Assembly: GCF_006636215.1 (NCBI RefSeq)
Contig: NZ_VIFM01000038.1
Span: 1-63,838, forward strand
Direction: 5' to 3'
Length of the DNA: 63,838 nt
From: Myxococcus llanfairpwllgwyngyllgogerychwyrndrobwllllantysiliogogogochensis
Lineage (GTDB): Bacteria > Myxococcota > Myxococcia > Myxococcales > Myxococcaceae
A program made the translations under genes and the position numbers. Shown piece by piece: positions 11,487 through 27,932 of this stretch. The first letter of the stretch is position 1, and every line of letters starts with the position of its first letter. Below the pieces are notes generated by a model. That model saw only the letters and a program-made list of their open reading frames with translations. It had not been told where the DNA came from and made no database searches.

Positions 11487-12491
11487 TCAACGAGCGACGG
11501 GGCGCGAAGGCCACACCGACGTGAGTTCTTCCGCGCGAGGCAGTCCCTCCACGGCACCCGGCTTCTCGACGACACGGGCGGCGACTTCGCAGGCGAACGT
11601 TGTCAGTGCCACGAGTTCCTCGCGCGTGGCGGACTCCAGCGCGCGGGCGCCGCCGTACCACCGCACCAGGCCGTGGAGCAGCGCCGCGACGAAGCCATCC
11701 CCTGCTCCGGTGGTGTCCACCACCCGGGCCCGTGGCGCGGGGACCTGAACCCGCTCACCGCGCCACAGGAACAGCGCGCCGCGCTCGCCCAGCGTCACCA
11801 CCGGCAGCCGCACGCCGAGGGACGACAGTCGCGTCAGGGCCTCCTCGGGAGACTCCGTGCCCGTGACGAAGCCAATCTCTTCCTCGGACAGCTTCACCAC
11901 GGTGCACAGGGGCAACATCCGCGCGAGCAGCCCCTTGAGCTGCTCCGGGTCCTCCCACGCGTGCAGGCGAAGGTTGGGGTCGCAGCTCACGATGCGGTCC
12001 GCGTCACGCGCCAGGGTGAGCATCCGCACCGTGGCCGAGCGGGCCTCATCGCGCTGCAAGGAGTTGGAGCCACAGTGCACGGCCCGAGCCTTGAGCAGGA
12101 AGTCCGCGTCCACGTCGGTGTCGCCCAGGAGGAACTCCGCGGAGCGCGTCCGGAAGAAGGTGAAGCTGCGTTCACCTTTCGCATCCAGGGAGATGAACAC
12201 CAGCCCCGTGCGAGCGTCCGGTGTCTGGCGCAGGTGGCTCACATTCACGCCCTCGTGAGCGAGTCGCTCGCGCAGGAAGTGGCCGAACTCGTCCGCACCC
12301 ACCACGCCCAGCATGGCGGACCGAAGCCCCAGCCGAGCCAGCCCCACCGCGACGTTGGCGGGCGAGCCACCCGGACAGGGATGCCACGCGCCGACCTCGC
12401 GCACGCGCTTGCCCTGTTCGGAGGGAAGGAAGTCCACCAGCGTCTCACCGAAGCACACCACGTCCAGCGGCGACTCCTGCCCTTCGCTCAT
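11487..12491 (-). CDS. PfkB-family carbohydrate kinase (fructokinase-like)
   Basis: A 334-residue ribokinase-family sugar kinase that would phosphorylate a sugar with ATP in the cytoplasm. It has the N-terminal family signature (GGSPANVAVGLARLG) and the C-terminal signature DTTGAGDGFVAALL, whose aspartate is the catalytic base. The N-terminal pattern (CFGETLVDFLP) is most like fructokinases, but the exact sugar is not certain. I chose the ATG at 12491 because GGGAG precedes it closely; an upstream ATG at 12512 would add seven residues. It is the last gene of the minus-strand run that starts at 15704, lying 35 bases downstream of recO. A metabolic kinase at the end of a repair and motility gene run has no obvious functional link to it. 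Confidence 0.87.
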   Translation of the reverse strand: MSEGQESPLDVVCFGETLVDFLPSEQGKRVREVGAWHPCPGGSPANVAVGLARLGLRSAMLGVVGADEFGHFLRERLAHEGVNVSHLRQTPDARTGLVFISLDAKGERSFTFFRTRSAEFLLGDTDVDADFLLKARAVHCGSNSLQRDEARSATVRMLTLARDADRIVSCDPNLRLHAWEDPEQLKGLLARMLPLCTVVKLSEEEIGFVTGTESPEEALTRLSSLGVRLPVVTLGERGALFLWRGERVQVPAPRARVVDTTGAGDGFVAALLHGLVRWYGGARALESATREELVALTTFACEVAARVVEKPGAVEGLPRAEELTSVWPSRPVAR

Positions 12492-12526
12492 GGTTTCTCC
12501 CGAGTGGCGCACGCCGCGCCCCGTCG

Positions 12527-13261
12527 TCAGTCCAGGCCCACCTGGGCCATGAAGTCCACGCTCTTGAGGCGGCGCCCCAGGTGGTGGGCGATGAAGACGT
12601 TGAGCAATCCACGGGCTCGGGCGCGCAGGTCAGCCGGGAGCGGTGTGCGCTCGCCTTCCTGAAGCGCGCGCAGTCCGGAGAGCAGGGCCGCGGGGATGAG
12701 GACGGCTTCCCGTGCGCGCACGCTGCACGGCTCGCAGACAGCGCCACCGTGAGCCTGGTCGAACCGGGGACGCTCTCCGGGTTCGCCACCGCACAGCGAG
12801 CACGCATCGAAGCGCGGCATCAGGCCTGCGTGGGCCAGCGCCGACAGCTCGAAGGCCAGGAGCGACGTGGGGCCCGCTTCCTTCGCGTCCAGGCGGCGCA
12901 GGTAGTTCTCGAGCAGGAAGAAGAGCTCCGGCTGCGGCTCGTGGTCGCGAGTCAGCTCCCGGCACAGCTCCACGGCGTACAGGGCGCGGGCGATGAGCGA
13001 CAGGTCCTCTCGCGCGGCGTAGTAGCCGGCGACGATGTCCGTGGTGTCCAGCCGCACGGTGGAGCCGCGCGTCTCGACGATGTGCACCCTCAGCCGCATG
13101 AACGGCTCCAGCGCACCCGCGAAGCGCCGCTTGCTCTTGCGAGCCCCCGCGGCGAAGGCCGTCAGCTTCCCATGCTCGCGCGTCAGCAGCGTGACGAGTC
13201 GGTCAGCCTCGCCGTAGTCCACGGTGGACAGCACGAGCGCATCGTCGTCGTAGCGCTCCAT
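12527..13261 (-). CDS. recO: DNA repair protein RecO
   Basis: RecO of the RecFOR pathway, which binds SSB-coated single-stranded DNA and loads RecA during gap repair. About 244 residues, the usual size. The N-terminal OB-fold contains the typical opening (ALVLSTVDYGEADRLVTLLT) and the C-terminal half has a zinc-ribbon-type motif, CSLCGG followed by CEPC. I prefer the ATG at 13261, with AAGGA just before it; a TTG at 13273 would overlap the stop of the preceding RodZ-like gene (TTGA). Either start leaves the two genes translationally coupled or nearly so. Confidence 0.94.
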   Translation of the reverse strand: MERYDDDALVLSTVDYGEADRLVTLLTREHGKLTAFAAGARKSKRRFAGALEPFMRLRVHIVETRGSTVRLDTTDIVAGYYAAREDLSLIARALYAVELCRELTRDHEPQPELFFLLENYLRRLDAKEAGPTSLLAFELSALAHAGLMPRFDACSLCGGEPGERPRFDQAHGGAVCEPCSVRAREAVLIPAALLSGLRALQEGERTPLPADLRARARGLLNVFIAHHLGRRLKSVDFMAQVGLD

Positions 13262-13269
13262 GGCGTCCT

Positions 13270-13656
13270 TCAACGCGCGAGCGGAGAAGGAAGCTTCCCG
13301 CTCAACACGAGGAACAGGTAGATGCCCAGGGCCAGGGCCACCAGGAGGACGGACAGCCCCACGTAGGCCCGCTTGCGGCGCTCCTGCTCGAGCTGCGCGG
13401 GCGACGGAGAGGGCACCGAGCGGTCCACCTCTTCGTAGCGCAGCACCGCCTCCTCGGGGGACAGGCCGATGACCTGGGCGTAGGCCTTGATGTAGTTCAC
13501 CACGAAGATGCGAGAAGGCAGCCGCTCCACCTGCCCCGATTCCAGGGCGGCGATGAGCGTCGGGGGAATCTTGGTCTCCCGCGCGACGTCCTCCAGGGAC
13601 ATGCCCCGGAGGTCGCGCTGCTGGCTCAGGTACTTGCCGAAGTCGACGTGGTCCAC
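13270..13656 (-). CDS. RodZ-like protein: cytoplasmic HTH domain with one membrane segment
   Basis: A 128-residue protein with an N-terminal Xre/HTH_25-type helix-turn-helix (about residues 5-75; LEDVARETKIPPTLIAALE) and one hydrophobic segment at about 97-118. Only about ten residues follow that segment. RodZ proteins have the same HTH and membrane helix and tether MreB to the cell-shape machinery, but true RodZ has a folded periplasmic domain that is missing here. It is therefore a short relative, perhaps a membrane-tethered regulator. Its start is a GTG with a weak ribosome site. The stop overlaps the possible TTG start of recO, and the gene follows tgl on the same strand. Confidence 0.8.
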   Translation of the reverse strand: MDHVDFGKYLSQQRDLRGMSLEDVARETKIPPTLIAALESGQVERLPSRIFVVNYIKAYAQVIGLSPEEAVLRYEEVDRSVPSPSPAQLEQERRKRAYVGLSVLLVALALGIYLFLVLSGKLPSPLAR

Positions 13657-13675
13657 GGTACGTCCAGATAGCAGA

Positions 13676-14437
13676 CTAGAGCTTTTCGAGCAGCCTTCGG
13701 CAGTCGTCCTTCATCTCCTGCTCGCTGGACTTCGCCTTGGCCTCGCAGAACTCGAAGGCCTGCTTGGCGGCATCCGCCTGCCCCTGCTTCGCCAGACAGA
13801 CGCCTTCGCGCATGTGCGCTTCGGCCGCTTCTGGACAGTTCTCACGGAAGCGGGAGAACTGCCGGCACGACTCATCCAGCTTGCCCGTCTCGTCGTAGAT
13901 GATGCCCAGGTTGCGGTAGCCCAGGCAGAAGCCGGGGTTGGTCGTCACCGACGCCTTGAGGCTCCCCACCCCACGCGCCGTGTCGCCCTTCTTGTAGAGC
14001 GCCCAGCCCAGGTTGGCCTGGGCGATGTAGGGCGTCACGTAGAGCATGTCGTTGAGGACCTGCTCGTAGAGCTTGATGGCCTCGTCGTAGCGCGCCTGGT
14101 CCAGGTGGACGTTGGCCAGGTTGGTCCGGGCCTCGGAGAAGCCGGGCCGCACCTTCAGCGCGTGCTCGTAGTGCCCCACCGCCTCGGCCGGACGGCTGAA
14201 GGCCATGTGCAGGAGGATGCCCATGGCGTTGTGGGCCTCGGGGTAGTCCGGGTCGTTGTCCAGGGACACCTGCAGCTCGCGCAGCGCGTCCTGGAGGTGC
14301 CCCTGCTGCTGGGCCTGGAGCGCCAGGTCGTAGTGAATCTCCGCGCTGCGGCGCTCCTTCTCCGTGGGGGTGTGGACACAACCGGAGAGCGCCAGCACGA
14401 GCGCGAGGGAGCAGGAGGCTGAGACGAGGCGGAGCAT
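13676..14437 (-). CDS. tgl: Tgl-type TPR lipoprotein, pilotin for the type IV pilus secretin
   Basis: A 253-residue outer-membrane lipoprotein built of tetratricopeptide repeats. The signal peptide ends LVLALSGC, placing the lipidated cysteine at residue 20. About six TPR units follow (for example NLGWALYKKGD and NLGIIYDETGK). The length and Cys20 fit what I remember of Myxococcus Tgl, a PilF/PilW-type pilotin needed for assembly of the PilQ secretin and so for type IV pili and social motility. That identity comes from memory rather than a search; a generic PilW-like protein is the alternative. The C-terminus is rich in lysine and glutamate. It sits between an unrecognised 154-residue gene and the RodZ-like gene, both on the same strand. 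Confidence 0.75.
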   Translation of the reverse strand: MLRLVSASCSLALVLALSGCVHTPTEKERRSAEIHYDLALQAQQQGHLQDALRELQVSLDNDPDYPEAHNAMGILLHMAFSRPAEAVGHYEHALKVRPGFSEARTNLANVHLDQARYDEAIKLYEQVLNDMLYVTPYIAQANLGWALYKKGDTARGVGSLKASVTTNPGFCLGYRNLGIIYDETGKLDESCRQFSRFRENCPEAAEAHMREGVCLAKQGQADAAKQAFEFCEAKAKSSEQEMKDDCRRLLEKL

Positions 14438-14479
14438 GGGAGCGGTTCTCGACGGCGGGAAGGAAGTGGGAGACGGGAT

Positions 14480-14944
14480 TCAGAAGGCCGCGAGGAACCG
14501 GCCCAGGGTGGTGGTGACGTTCTTCTTCTCCTCCGCGCGCGCCTTCACCGCCGGCACGAGCTTGGGGTCCTTGAAGAAGACCGGCAGCGCCTTGAGCATT
14601 TCGTCCTGCTGCTCCGCCGGCTGCGCGCGCCAGTTGGCGTCATCCATCATGAAGCCGAGCGACTCGACGAAGGCGAGCGCCTCGCCCTCGTCGTCGCGGT
14701 ACTCGTCCGCCGTCATGTTGCGGCGGCCGGACAGGTACACCGCGCAGTCCTCGGCCTCGGAGAGGTAGAGGTAGACGAAGACGGCTGCCCCCTGCCCTCC
14801 GCGGAGGCCCACGACGAACGCCTGTGACGGTCCGGCCTGCTTGCCGGGGATGGCCACATGCGGCGTGTTGAGCGAGGTGTGCAGCGCGAGGATCTGTTCG
14901 CGCGTCGCGGGAAGGCCGCGGTAGCGCTCATCCAGGTTGAACAC
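14480..14944 (-). CDS. Conserved unknown protein, 154 residues
   Basis: I do not recognise this protein. It starts at a GTG with GGAGAG eight bases upstream. There is no signal peptide or membrane segment, so it is probably cytoplasmic. The middle has a beta-rich stretch (AAVFVYLYLSEAEDCAVYLSG) and the C-terminal half is charged and helical. It lies 42 bases before tgl and 28 bases after the secreted protein at 14973, all on the minus strand, so it is probably made with them. Confidence 0.7.
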   Translation of the reverse strand: MFNLDERYRGLPATREQILALHTSLNTPHVAIPGKQAGPSQAFVVGLRGGQGAAVFVYLYLSEAEDCAVYLSGRRNMTADEYRDDEGEALAFVESLGFMMDDANWRAQPAEQQDEMLKALPVFFKDPKLVPAVKARAEEKKNVTTTLGRFLAAF

Positions 14945-14972
14945 GACGTGTCTCTCCGTGGCCCCTCCCCCG

Positions 14973-15704
14973 TCAGCGCGTGGTGAGGGTGAATTCCTGT
15001 GTGACGTCCTTCGACTCCGCCGCCGTTGTCTGGAAGCGGATGAGGGGGTTGTCGATCATCACGTTCCCACCCCCCTCGTTGCCCTCGCCGATGATGACCC
15101 GGAACACGTGCTTGGGCGAATCGCTGCGCCTCGAGCCCGTGCTGACCTTCCGCGCCATCAACATCACCTGGTTGCTCCCCGGCTGCAGGTGCTTGGTGAC
15201 ATCGACGACCACCTGGTCCTCATTGCCACGCAGCTTCCGGAGCCAGCGCGAGTTGACGTACACGTCGATGTCGTACTCCGTCATCCCCGGCACCGTCTGC
15301 TCCGTCACCAGCCAGTAGCGCTGGGTGATGCGCCCCGGCGTCGTGGCCACGGCGGGGGTGGCGGCGGCGGGAGGCGTCCCCTGCGCGGCGGCGGGCACGG
15401 CCATGGCCTGCGGCGTGGAGGGTTGCGCGGCGGCGGGAGTCGTCCCGGGAGTCGCGGGCGGCGCGGCGGCCTGCGCGGGAGCCGTCGGAGGAGGCGTCAC
15501 GCTCGATGTCGACGCGCGGTAGCCCGGTGCGTCGATGTGAATGTTGCCGGCCTCGTCGATGCGGACGGTGGCCTTCTCGAACTTCTGGTTGGTGACGCCG
15601 TCGATCAACACACCGTTGAGGTAGACGGAGCCCGCAAGGGCCCCCAGCGGGGACAACGCCACCAGGGCGGCGGCGAGTGCCGCGCTCGAAAACGGGCGAT
15701 TCAT
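14973..15704 (-). CDS. Secreted protein with Pro/Ala-rich linker, first gene of the tgl run
   Basis: About 243 residues. I place the start at the ATG at 15704, which has GAGGAG seven bases upstream and opens directly into a signal peptide (ALAAALVALSPLGALAG). A short N-terminal domain (about 26-65; YLNGVLIDGVTNQKFEKA) is joined by a linker of Pro, Ala and Thr (about 68-125) to a beta-rich C-terminal domain of about 115 residues. The second domain has a strand pattern like a carbohydrate- or protein-binding jelly roll, but I cannot name it. Being first in a run that contains tgl, it may act in the envelope with the pilus machinery (inference from position). Confidence 0.75.
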   Translation of the reverse strand: MNRPFSSAALAAALVALSPLGALAGSVYLNGVLIDGVTNQKFEKATVRIDEAGNIHIDAPGYRASTSSVTPPPTAPAQAAAPPATPGTTPAAAQPSTPQAMAVPAAAQGTPPAAATPAVATTPGRITQRYWLVTEQTVPGMTEYDIDVYVNSRWLRKLRGNEDQVVVDVTKHLQPGSNQVMLMARKVSTGSRRSDSPKHVFRVIIGEGNEGGGNVMIDNPLIRFQTTAAESKDVTQEFTLTTR

Positions 15705-15830
15705 GTAGTCACTCCTCGGAATCTCCAACAGTCCCGGGCACTTGCAACGCTTAGCGCACCCTGGGGAACGGGACAAGGCGCACATGTACCCGCTTGGAGC
15801 GGGCGTGCGGCCTGGAGATTCACTGACGCG

Positions 15831-16574
15831 TCAGGGCGTCGGCTCGGCGCTGGGGACCTCGCGCTGCGCCAGGGCCCAGTCTCCACCCAGGCCATGGCCC
15901 TCGCGGAAGCGGCGGAAGTCGCGTCGCACCGCCCGCGGGTAGCGCCGGAAGCGCTCCAGCTCGCCCTGCTTGATGGCGTTGCGGATGCGGGTGGGACCGG
16001 CGTTGTAGGCCATCAGCGCCAGCTCCAGGTCGCCACCGAAGCGGTCCTGGAGTGAGCGCAGGTAGCGGATGCCCAGCCGGACGCAGAGGGCCGTGTCCGC
16101 CGTCACCTCTTCGCGGGACAGGCGCAGCCCTTCCTTCTCCGCCAGGAAGTGGAGCGTGCTGGGCTTGATCTGCATCAGCCCGCGGGCGCCCTTCTCGGAG
16201 ACGGCCTCTTCGGCGAAGTCGGACTCCACGTCGATGAGGGCCAGCACGAGCAGCGGATCATACCCCGCCGTCCGAGCCTCCTCCGCGATGGCCTGTCCCA
16301 GCTGCCGCCGCAGGGTGAGCCCCAGGTCCGGCGCGCGGCGGGACAGCACGACGTCGATGAGGGAGGCTTCCGGAGAAGCACTCTCGGCCCCCACGCGCTC
16401 GGGGACGACGGGCTGCACCGGACGCTCTTCCAGCAGCGGCACCAGCCGCGCGGACATGACGAGCGCCACCCCTGCCAGCAAGGGGAGTCGGGAGCAGCCG
16501 GAACTCAGGGCGTGGAGAGATTCGAAGAACCGCGTACCGAAAGACCTCCCGCCCGTGTGGGCGGGGGCCTTCAC
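15831..16574 (-). CDS. Lytic transglycosylase, SLT family
   Basis: A 247-residue enzyme predicted to cleave the MurNAc-GlcNAc bond of peptidoglycan with formation of a 1,6-anhydro ring. The N-terminus has a basic region then a hydrophobic segment (about 31-45), consistent with a signal anchor or export signal. The SLT domain begins near residue 85; the catalytic glutamate is in ALIDVESDF, followed by GARGLMQIKP and the family motif MAYNAGP. The start is a GTG whose last bases overlap the stop of the phasin-like gene (GTGA), implying coupled translation. The C-terminal end after the motif is short and charged. Confidence 0.9.
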   Translation of the reverse strand: MKAPAHTGGRSFGTRFFESLHALSSGCSRLPLLAGVALVMSARLVPLLEERPVQPVVPERVGAESASPEASLIDVVLSRRAPDLGLTLRRQLGQAIAEEARTAGYDPLLVLALIDVESDFAEEAVSEKGARGLMQIKPSTLHFLAEKEGLRLSREEVTADTALCVRLGIRYLRSLQDRFGGDLELALMAYNAGPTRIRNAIKQGELERFRRYPRAVRRDFRRFREGHGLGGDWALAQREVPSAEPTP

Positions 16575-16921
16575 TTACGTTGCTCCAGGGCCTGGATGCG
16601 CTCGGCCAGGCGGTCCAATCGGGAACCAAACGCCTGAAGTTCCTCGCGGCGGGGCAGCTTCATCCGGGTCAGCGCGGTACGGACCTTGTCTTCCACGTTG
16701 TGCTCCAGGTCCTTGCGGTGACCCGCCAGCCGGTCCGAGAACGCCTGGGCCTGACGCTTCACCTCGTCCTGGCTCCAGCCCGCCACGGCCGCCACCCGCT
16801 GTACGGCCCGGGAGGCCTCCTCTTCGGCGGTGTTCACGGCCAGGAGCGCCTGACTCCAGATGCGCTCAAAAGTTTCCGCGACAGGGTTCTTCTCTCGGGG
16901 GGCCTCGGGCTTGTTGTCCAA
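16571..16921 (-). CDS. Phasin-like coiled-coil protein
   Basis: About 116 residues. I choose a TTG start at 16921, with GGAGAG six bases upstream; the open frame extends further but the added residues are not protein-like. The sequence is amphipathic helix throughout (ETFERIWSQALLAVNTAEEE; later SRLDRLAERIQALE), the pattern of the phasin superfamily that coats polyhydroxyalkanoate granules or works as a cytoplasmic coiled-coil. No PHA synthase gene is in the window, so the granule role is not shown. It overlaps the lytic transglycosylase gene by four bases and follows a second phasin-like gene on the same strand. Confidence 0.72.
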   Translation of the reverse strand: MDNKPEAPREKNPVAETFERIWSQALLAVNTAEEEASRAVQRVAAVAGWSQDEVKRQAQAFSDRLAGHRKDLEHNVEDKVRTALTRMKLPRREELQAFGSRLDRLAERIQALEQRK

Positions 16922-17091
16922 TGGGTCTCTCCGGGAGGGGGTGCACCAGGCAAGCAAGCCTGGAACAGTCGAACGGACCTGCCACGTAATCACACCCCCG
17001 GGGTGAAGGAAACGAGAACGAGCCCCCTGCCCTGCTCCGTGTCCACTCGTGGAGTAGGTAGGGGGCACCAACCGTCAACCACGCGGCGCTC

Positions 17092-17577
17092 TCAGGCGCG
17101 CGGCGTGGTCTCGGAACCCTTCGCGGCACCGTTGCGGCGGATGGGCTTGAGCAGCGCGTCCACCTTGCGCGACAGCTTGGACAACTCCTTGTTGATTTCC
17201 TGAAGCTGGGACTGGCTGGCCACGCCCACCGTCTCCACCACCCTGGCCTGCAGCCCATCCAGACGCTTGCGCAGCTCCGTGCCGGCCGCGTTCACCTTCG
17301 TGCCCAGCTCCTTCACGCGGGGGTCCGTCAGCAGCTCACCCGCCTGGAACTTCGTCCACAGCGACTGCGCCTCCTTGGTGGCCTCCACGCGGCGGGCGTC
17401 CAGCGCCTTCACCACCTTGCCGGCTTCGCCCTCCAGCTCCTCGATGCGCTTTTGCGCATGAGCGAGCTGGGCCTTCAGGAATACTTCCACGTTCGAAAGA
17501 CCGCTCTTCACCGCCTCGGCGCTCGCCTCGGTCGTGGTCGTCTCGTTCTTCGTCGCCGCCTGCTTCGTCGTGGCCAT
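17092..17577 (-). CDS. Phasin-family (poly granule associated type) protein
   Basis: A 161-residue soluble protein. The first 25 residues are Thr/Ala-rich and look disordered. The rest is a long helix with heptad pattern (AHAQKRIEELEGEAGKVVKA, then SKLSRKVDALLKPI). It matches the general phasin pattern and has a basic, flexible C-terminus. The start is an ATG with GGGGAAG upstream. It is transcribed away from rpoC and separated from it by a strong terminator at 17711-17752, so it probably has its own promoter in the 130 bases between. Confidence 0.78.
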   Translation of the reverse strand: MATTKQAATKNETTTTEASAEAVKSGLSNVEVFLKAQLAHAQKRIEELEGEAGKVVKALDARRVEATKEAQSLWTKFQAGELLTDPRVKELGTKVNAAGTELRKRLDGLQARVVETVGVASQSQLQEINKELSKLSRKVDALLKPIRRNGAAKGSETTPRA

Positions 17578-17710
17578 GTCGTCTTCCCCTTTTCAGTCCT
17601 GGCGTCGCCGGGGGCTCACCCGGCGTGTCAAAAGTCTTCGCGCAAAACTTAACGCAGCGCGCCATCACCGTCAAGGCCAACGTCCGGGAAGTCCGGATTT
17701 ACTGGGGGCA

Positions 17711-17752
17711 GAAAATGAAACCGCCGCCCCGGTGCGAACACCGGGGCGGCGG
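17711..17752 (-). terminator. Intrinsic terminator behind rpoC
   Basis: On the minus strand, 41 bases past the rpoC stop, a 14-base-pair GC stem (17721-17734 with 17739-17752) closes a TTCG tetraloop and is followed by TTTCATTTTC. This is a textbook Rho-independent terminator and ends the long ribosomal-protein and RNA-polymerase transcript. Confidence 0.92.
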
Positions 17753-17793
17753 AGGGAAGCAGGTCGGCACGCCCGGGGGGCGGCCGGTGGGCG

Positions 17794-22008
<4,215 letters not shown>

Positions 22009-22080
22009 GTTGCCTCCGAAATCTCGTGAGGCGTCCCCCGTGGGGAACGCCAGCTGATTCGGGCCCCCGCCCCGGACCCG

Positions 22081-22113
22081 GCCGCGCCCACCCTTTTCAG
22101 GGTGGCGGGCGGC
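22081..22113 (-). other. Hairpin between rpoB and rpoC
   Basis: In the 130-base gap, an inverted repeat (CCACCC ttttca GGGTGG at its core, extended by further GC pairs with one bulge) could form an RNA hairpin on the minus-strand transcript. No T-run follows on that strand, so it looks like a processing or pausing site rather than a terminator. Confidence 0.5.
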
Positions 22114-22138
22114 CGGTCAGGCGGGCGCTCCGGCTCTC

Positions 22139-26371
<4,233 letters not shown>

Positions 26372-26504
26372 TCTGGCTCCGGGGACGGCTGCTCGGGCGG
26401 GGCAAACATCAATAACGCGCGGCGGCGCCGGGAAATTTGCAACTGTCAAATGGGCAAAGCCGGCAGCCCCCCTCACTGGGAGCGCCGGCCTGCTCATTCG
26501 GTCA

Positions 26505-26542
26505 GGAAGCTGCTTGGGAATTCCCGGAAACCAAGCAGCTCC
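26505..26542 (-). other. Hairpin between rplL and rpoB
   Basis: A perfect 10-base-pair stem (AGCTGCTTGG, 26508-26517, with its complement at 26531-26540) plus flanking pairs encloses a 13-base loop nine bases after the rplL stop. There is no T-run, so it would attenuate or be cut rather than fully terminate. In E. coli the same gap holds an attenuator and an RNase III site (known there, inferred here); it would let rplL be made in excess over rpoB. Confidence 0.7.
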
Positions 26543-26550
26543 TGTTCGAC

Positions 26551-26922
26551 TTACTTGACGTCGACGGTGGCGCCAGCGGCAACGAGCTGGTCCTTGATCT
26601 TCTTGGCGTCGTCCTTGTTGACGCCTTCCTTGACCGTCTTGGGCGCGCCCTCGACCAGGTCCTTGGCCTCCTTCAGGCCCAGGCCGGTGATGGCGCGGAT
26701 CTCCTTGATGACGTTGATCTTGTTGGCGCCGGCGTTCGCCAGCACCACCGTGAACTCCGTCTTCTCCTCAACAGGAGCGGCGGCGGCCGCCGCGGGACCG
26801 GCGACAACGGCGGCGGCGGCGGCGGAGACGCCCCACTTCTCCTCGAGGGCCTTCACCAGGTTGGCGGCCTCGATGATGGTCAGGGAGGAAAGCGAATCAA
26901 CGATTGCGTTCAGGTCAGCCAT
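26551..26922 (-). CDS. rplL: Large ribosomal subunit protein L7/L12
   Basis: The 123-residue stalk protein that recruits translation GTPases to the ribosome. The N-terminal dimerisation helix pair (about 1-33), an Ala-rich hinge (about 34-55) and the globular C-terminal domain ([20 protein letters not shown], then [11 protein letters not shown]) are all in order. Length and order match the family exactly. It lies 100 bases after rplJ, and with rplJ forms the ribosomal stalk. The stop is followed by the hairpin at 26505-26542. Confidence 0.97.
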   Translation of the reverse strand: MADLNAIVDSLSSLTIIEAANLVKALEEKWGVSAAAAAVVAGPAAAAAAPVEEKTEFTVVLANAGANKINVIKEIRAITGLGLKEAKDLVEGAPKTVKEGVNKDDAKKIKDQLVAAGATVDVK

Positions 26923-27022
26923 GGAACTGTGTCCTTCTTGGATTGACTAACGGCCTTACTCCCAAAGGGAGGAACGGCCGAAAAGGTGGGTGTAGAAAAA
27001 CTTCTCGGACAGATGAGGAAAA

Positions 27023-27544
27023 CTACCCCTGCGACTTGTCCGCGTGGGCCTGAATGACCCGCGCGAGCTGCGTACCCGGGGCGGCAATCGTCCGAACCAG
27101 CTTGGTGGCCGGCTGGGTGATCATCCCGAGCAACTGCGCTCGGAGTTCGTTGAGACCCGGCAGCTTCGCCAGCTGCTTGACACCGGCGGCGTCGACCTTG
27201 CGGCCGTCGACCACGGCGCTGCGGATCTTGATCTTGTCCTCGAGGTCCTTCGTGAACTCGGTCAGGATCTTCGCCGGGGCCACCACATCGCCGTAGCTGA
27301 TGCACAGCGCCACGGGACCCGTGAAGTCATCAGCGATGACAGCCACGTCCGTGCCCTGCGCCGCACGACGCGCCAGCGTGTTCTTGATGACCTTGTACTC
27401 GACGTTGCCCTCACGGAACTTCCGGCGCAGCTTCGTCACCGTCTCCACATCCACCTTGGAGAACTCGGCAACGACGGCCGACTTGGTCCGCGAGAACTTC
27501 TCGTGGAGTTCCTTGATCATCTCCTCCTTCTCGCTCTTCAGCAC
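27023..27544 (-). CDS. rplJ: Large ribosomal subunit protein L10
   Basis: L10, 173 residues, anchors the L7/L12 dimers to 23S rRNA. The N-terminal RNA-binding domain and the C-terminal helix that holds L7/L12 dimers are both present. The start is GTG preceded by a strong site, AAGGAGGTGAG, five bases away. In other bacteria L10 with L7/L12 represses its own synthesis through the leader mRNA; the long leader at 27545-27932 fits that. Confidence 0.96.
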   Translation of the reverse strand: MLKSEKEEMIKELHEKFSRTKSAVVAEFSKVDVETVTKLRRKFREGNVEYKVIKNTLARRAAQGTDVAVIADDFTGPVALCISYGDVVAPAKILTEFTKDLEDKIKIRSAVVDGRKVDAAGVKQLAKLPGLNELRAQLLGMITQPATKLVRTIAAPGTQLARVIQAHADKSQG

Positions 27545-27932
27545 TTTGACTCACCTCCTTACTGGCCCGTCTTCCGACGGGCGTGATGCCTGGGCCAAAG
27601 TGGCAGAGCGAGAGGAGTCTCCGAGAGACACCACAACGCACCTCCAGTCTCGGCAGGGCTGGCCTTTCGGCCGTTTGAACCCGACAGGGGAAGCCATGCC
27701 CCGACCGGTTGTCCGGTTCCCAACGGGGCACTTCTCCTCTGACCGGGTCCCTGCTGTCATGAACCAGGTCGGAACACCCGTCTCACGACGTGGCGCTCCA
27801 ATTGCAAAAGCCGGGGGCCTATACCCCCGGCTTCAGCAAAGATCCAGAACTTTCGAACCTGAGACGTCAGGCGAGCGGCGCCTCTGACACCCCCTGTGCG
27901 GGGATGGGAGCGCCGCCCTGCCTGCTGTCCGC
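27545..27932 (-). promoter_or_regulatory. rplJ leader region (candidate L10 autoregulatory mRNA leader)
   Basis: This 388-base gap between rplA and rplJ holds no gene I can support. Its position and length match the L10 leader of other bacteria, in which the L10(L12)4 complex binds a kink-turn fold and represses rplJ-rplL translation (family knowledge). The hairpin at 27806-27831 lies in its upstream part. A promoter for rplJ is likely here, but I cannot point to a convincing -35/-10 pair. Confidence 0.55.
27806..27831 (-). terminator. Terminator or attenuator between rplA and rplJ
   Basis: A perfect 8-base-pair GC stem (27810-27817 with 27824-27831), loop of six, is followed on the minus strand by TTTTGC. 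The shape is that of a weak intrinsic terminator. It would reduce read-through from the rplK-rplA transcript into rplJ-rplL-rpoBC, or act as a conditional attenuator. Confidence 0.75.
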
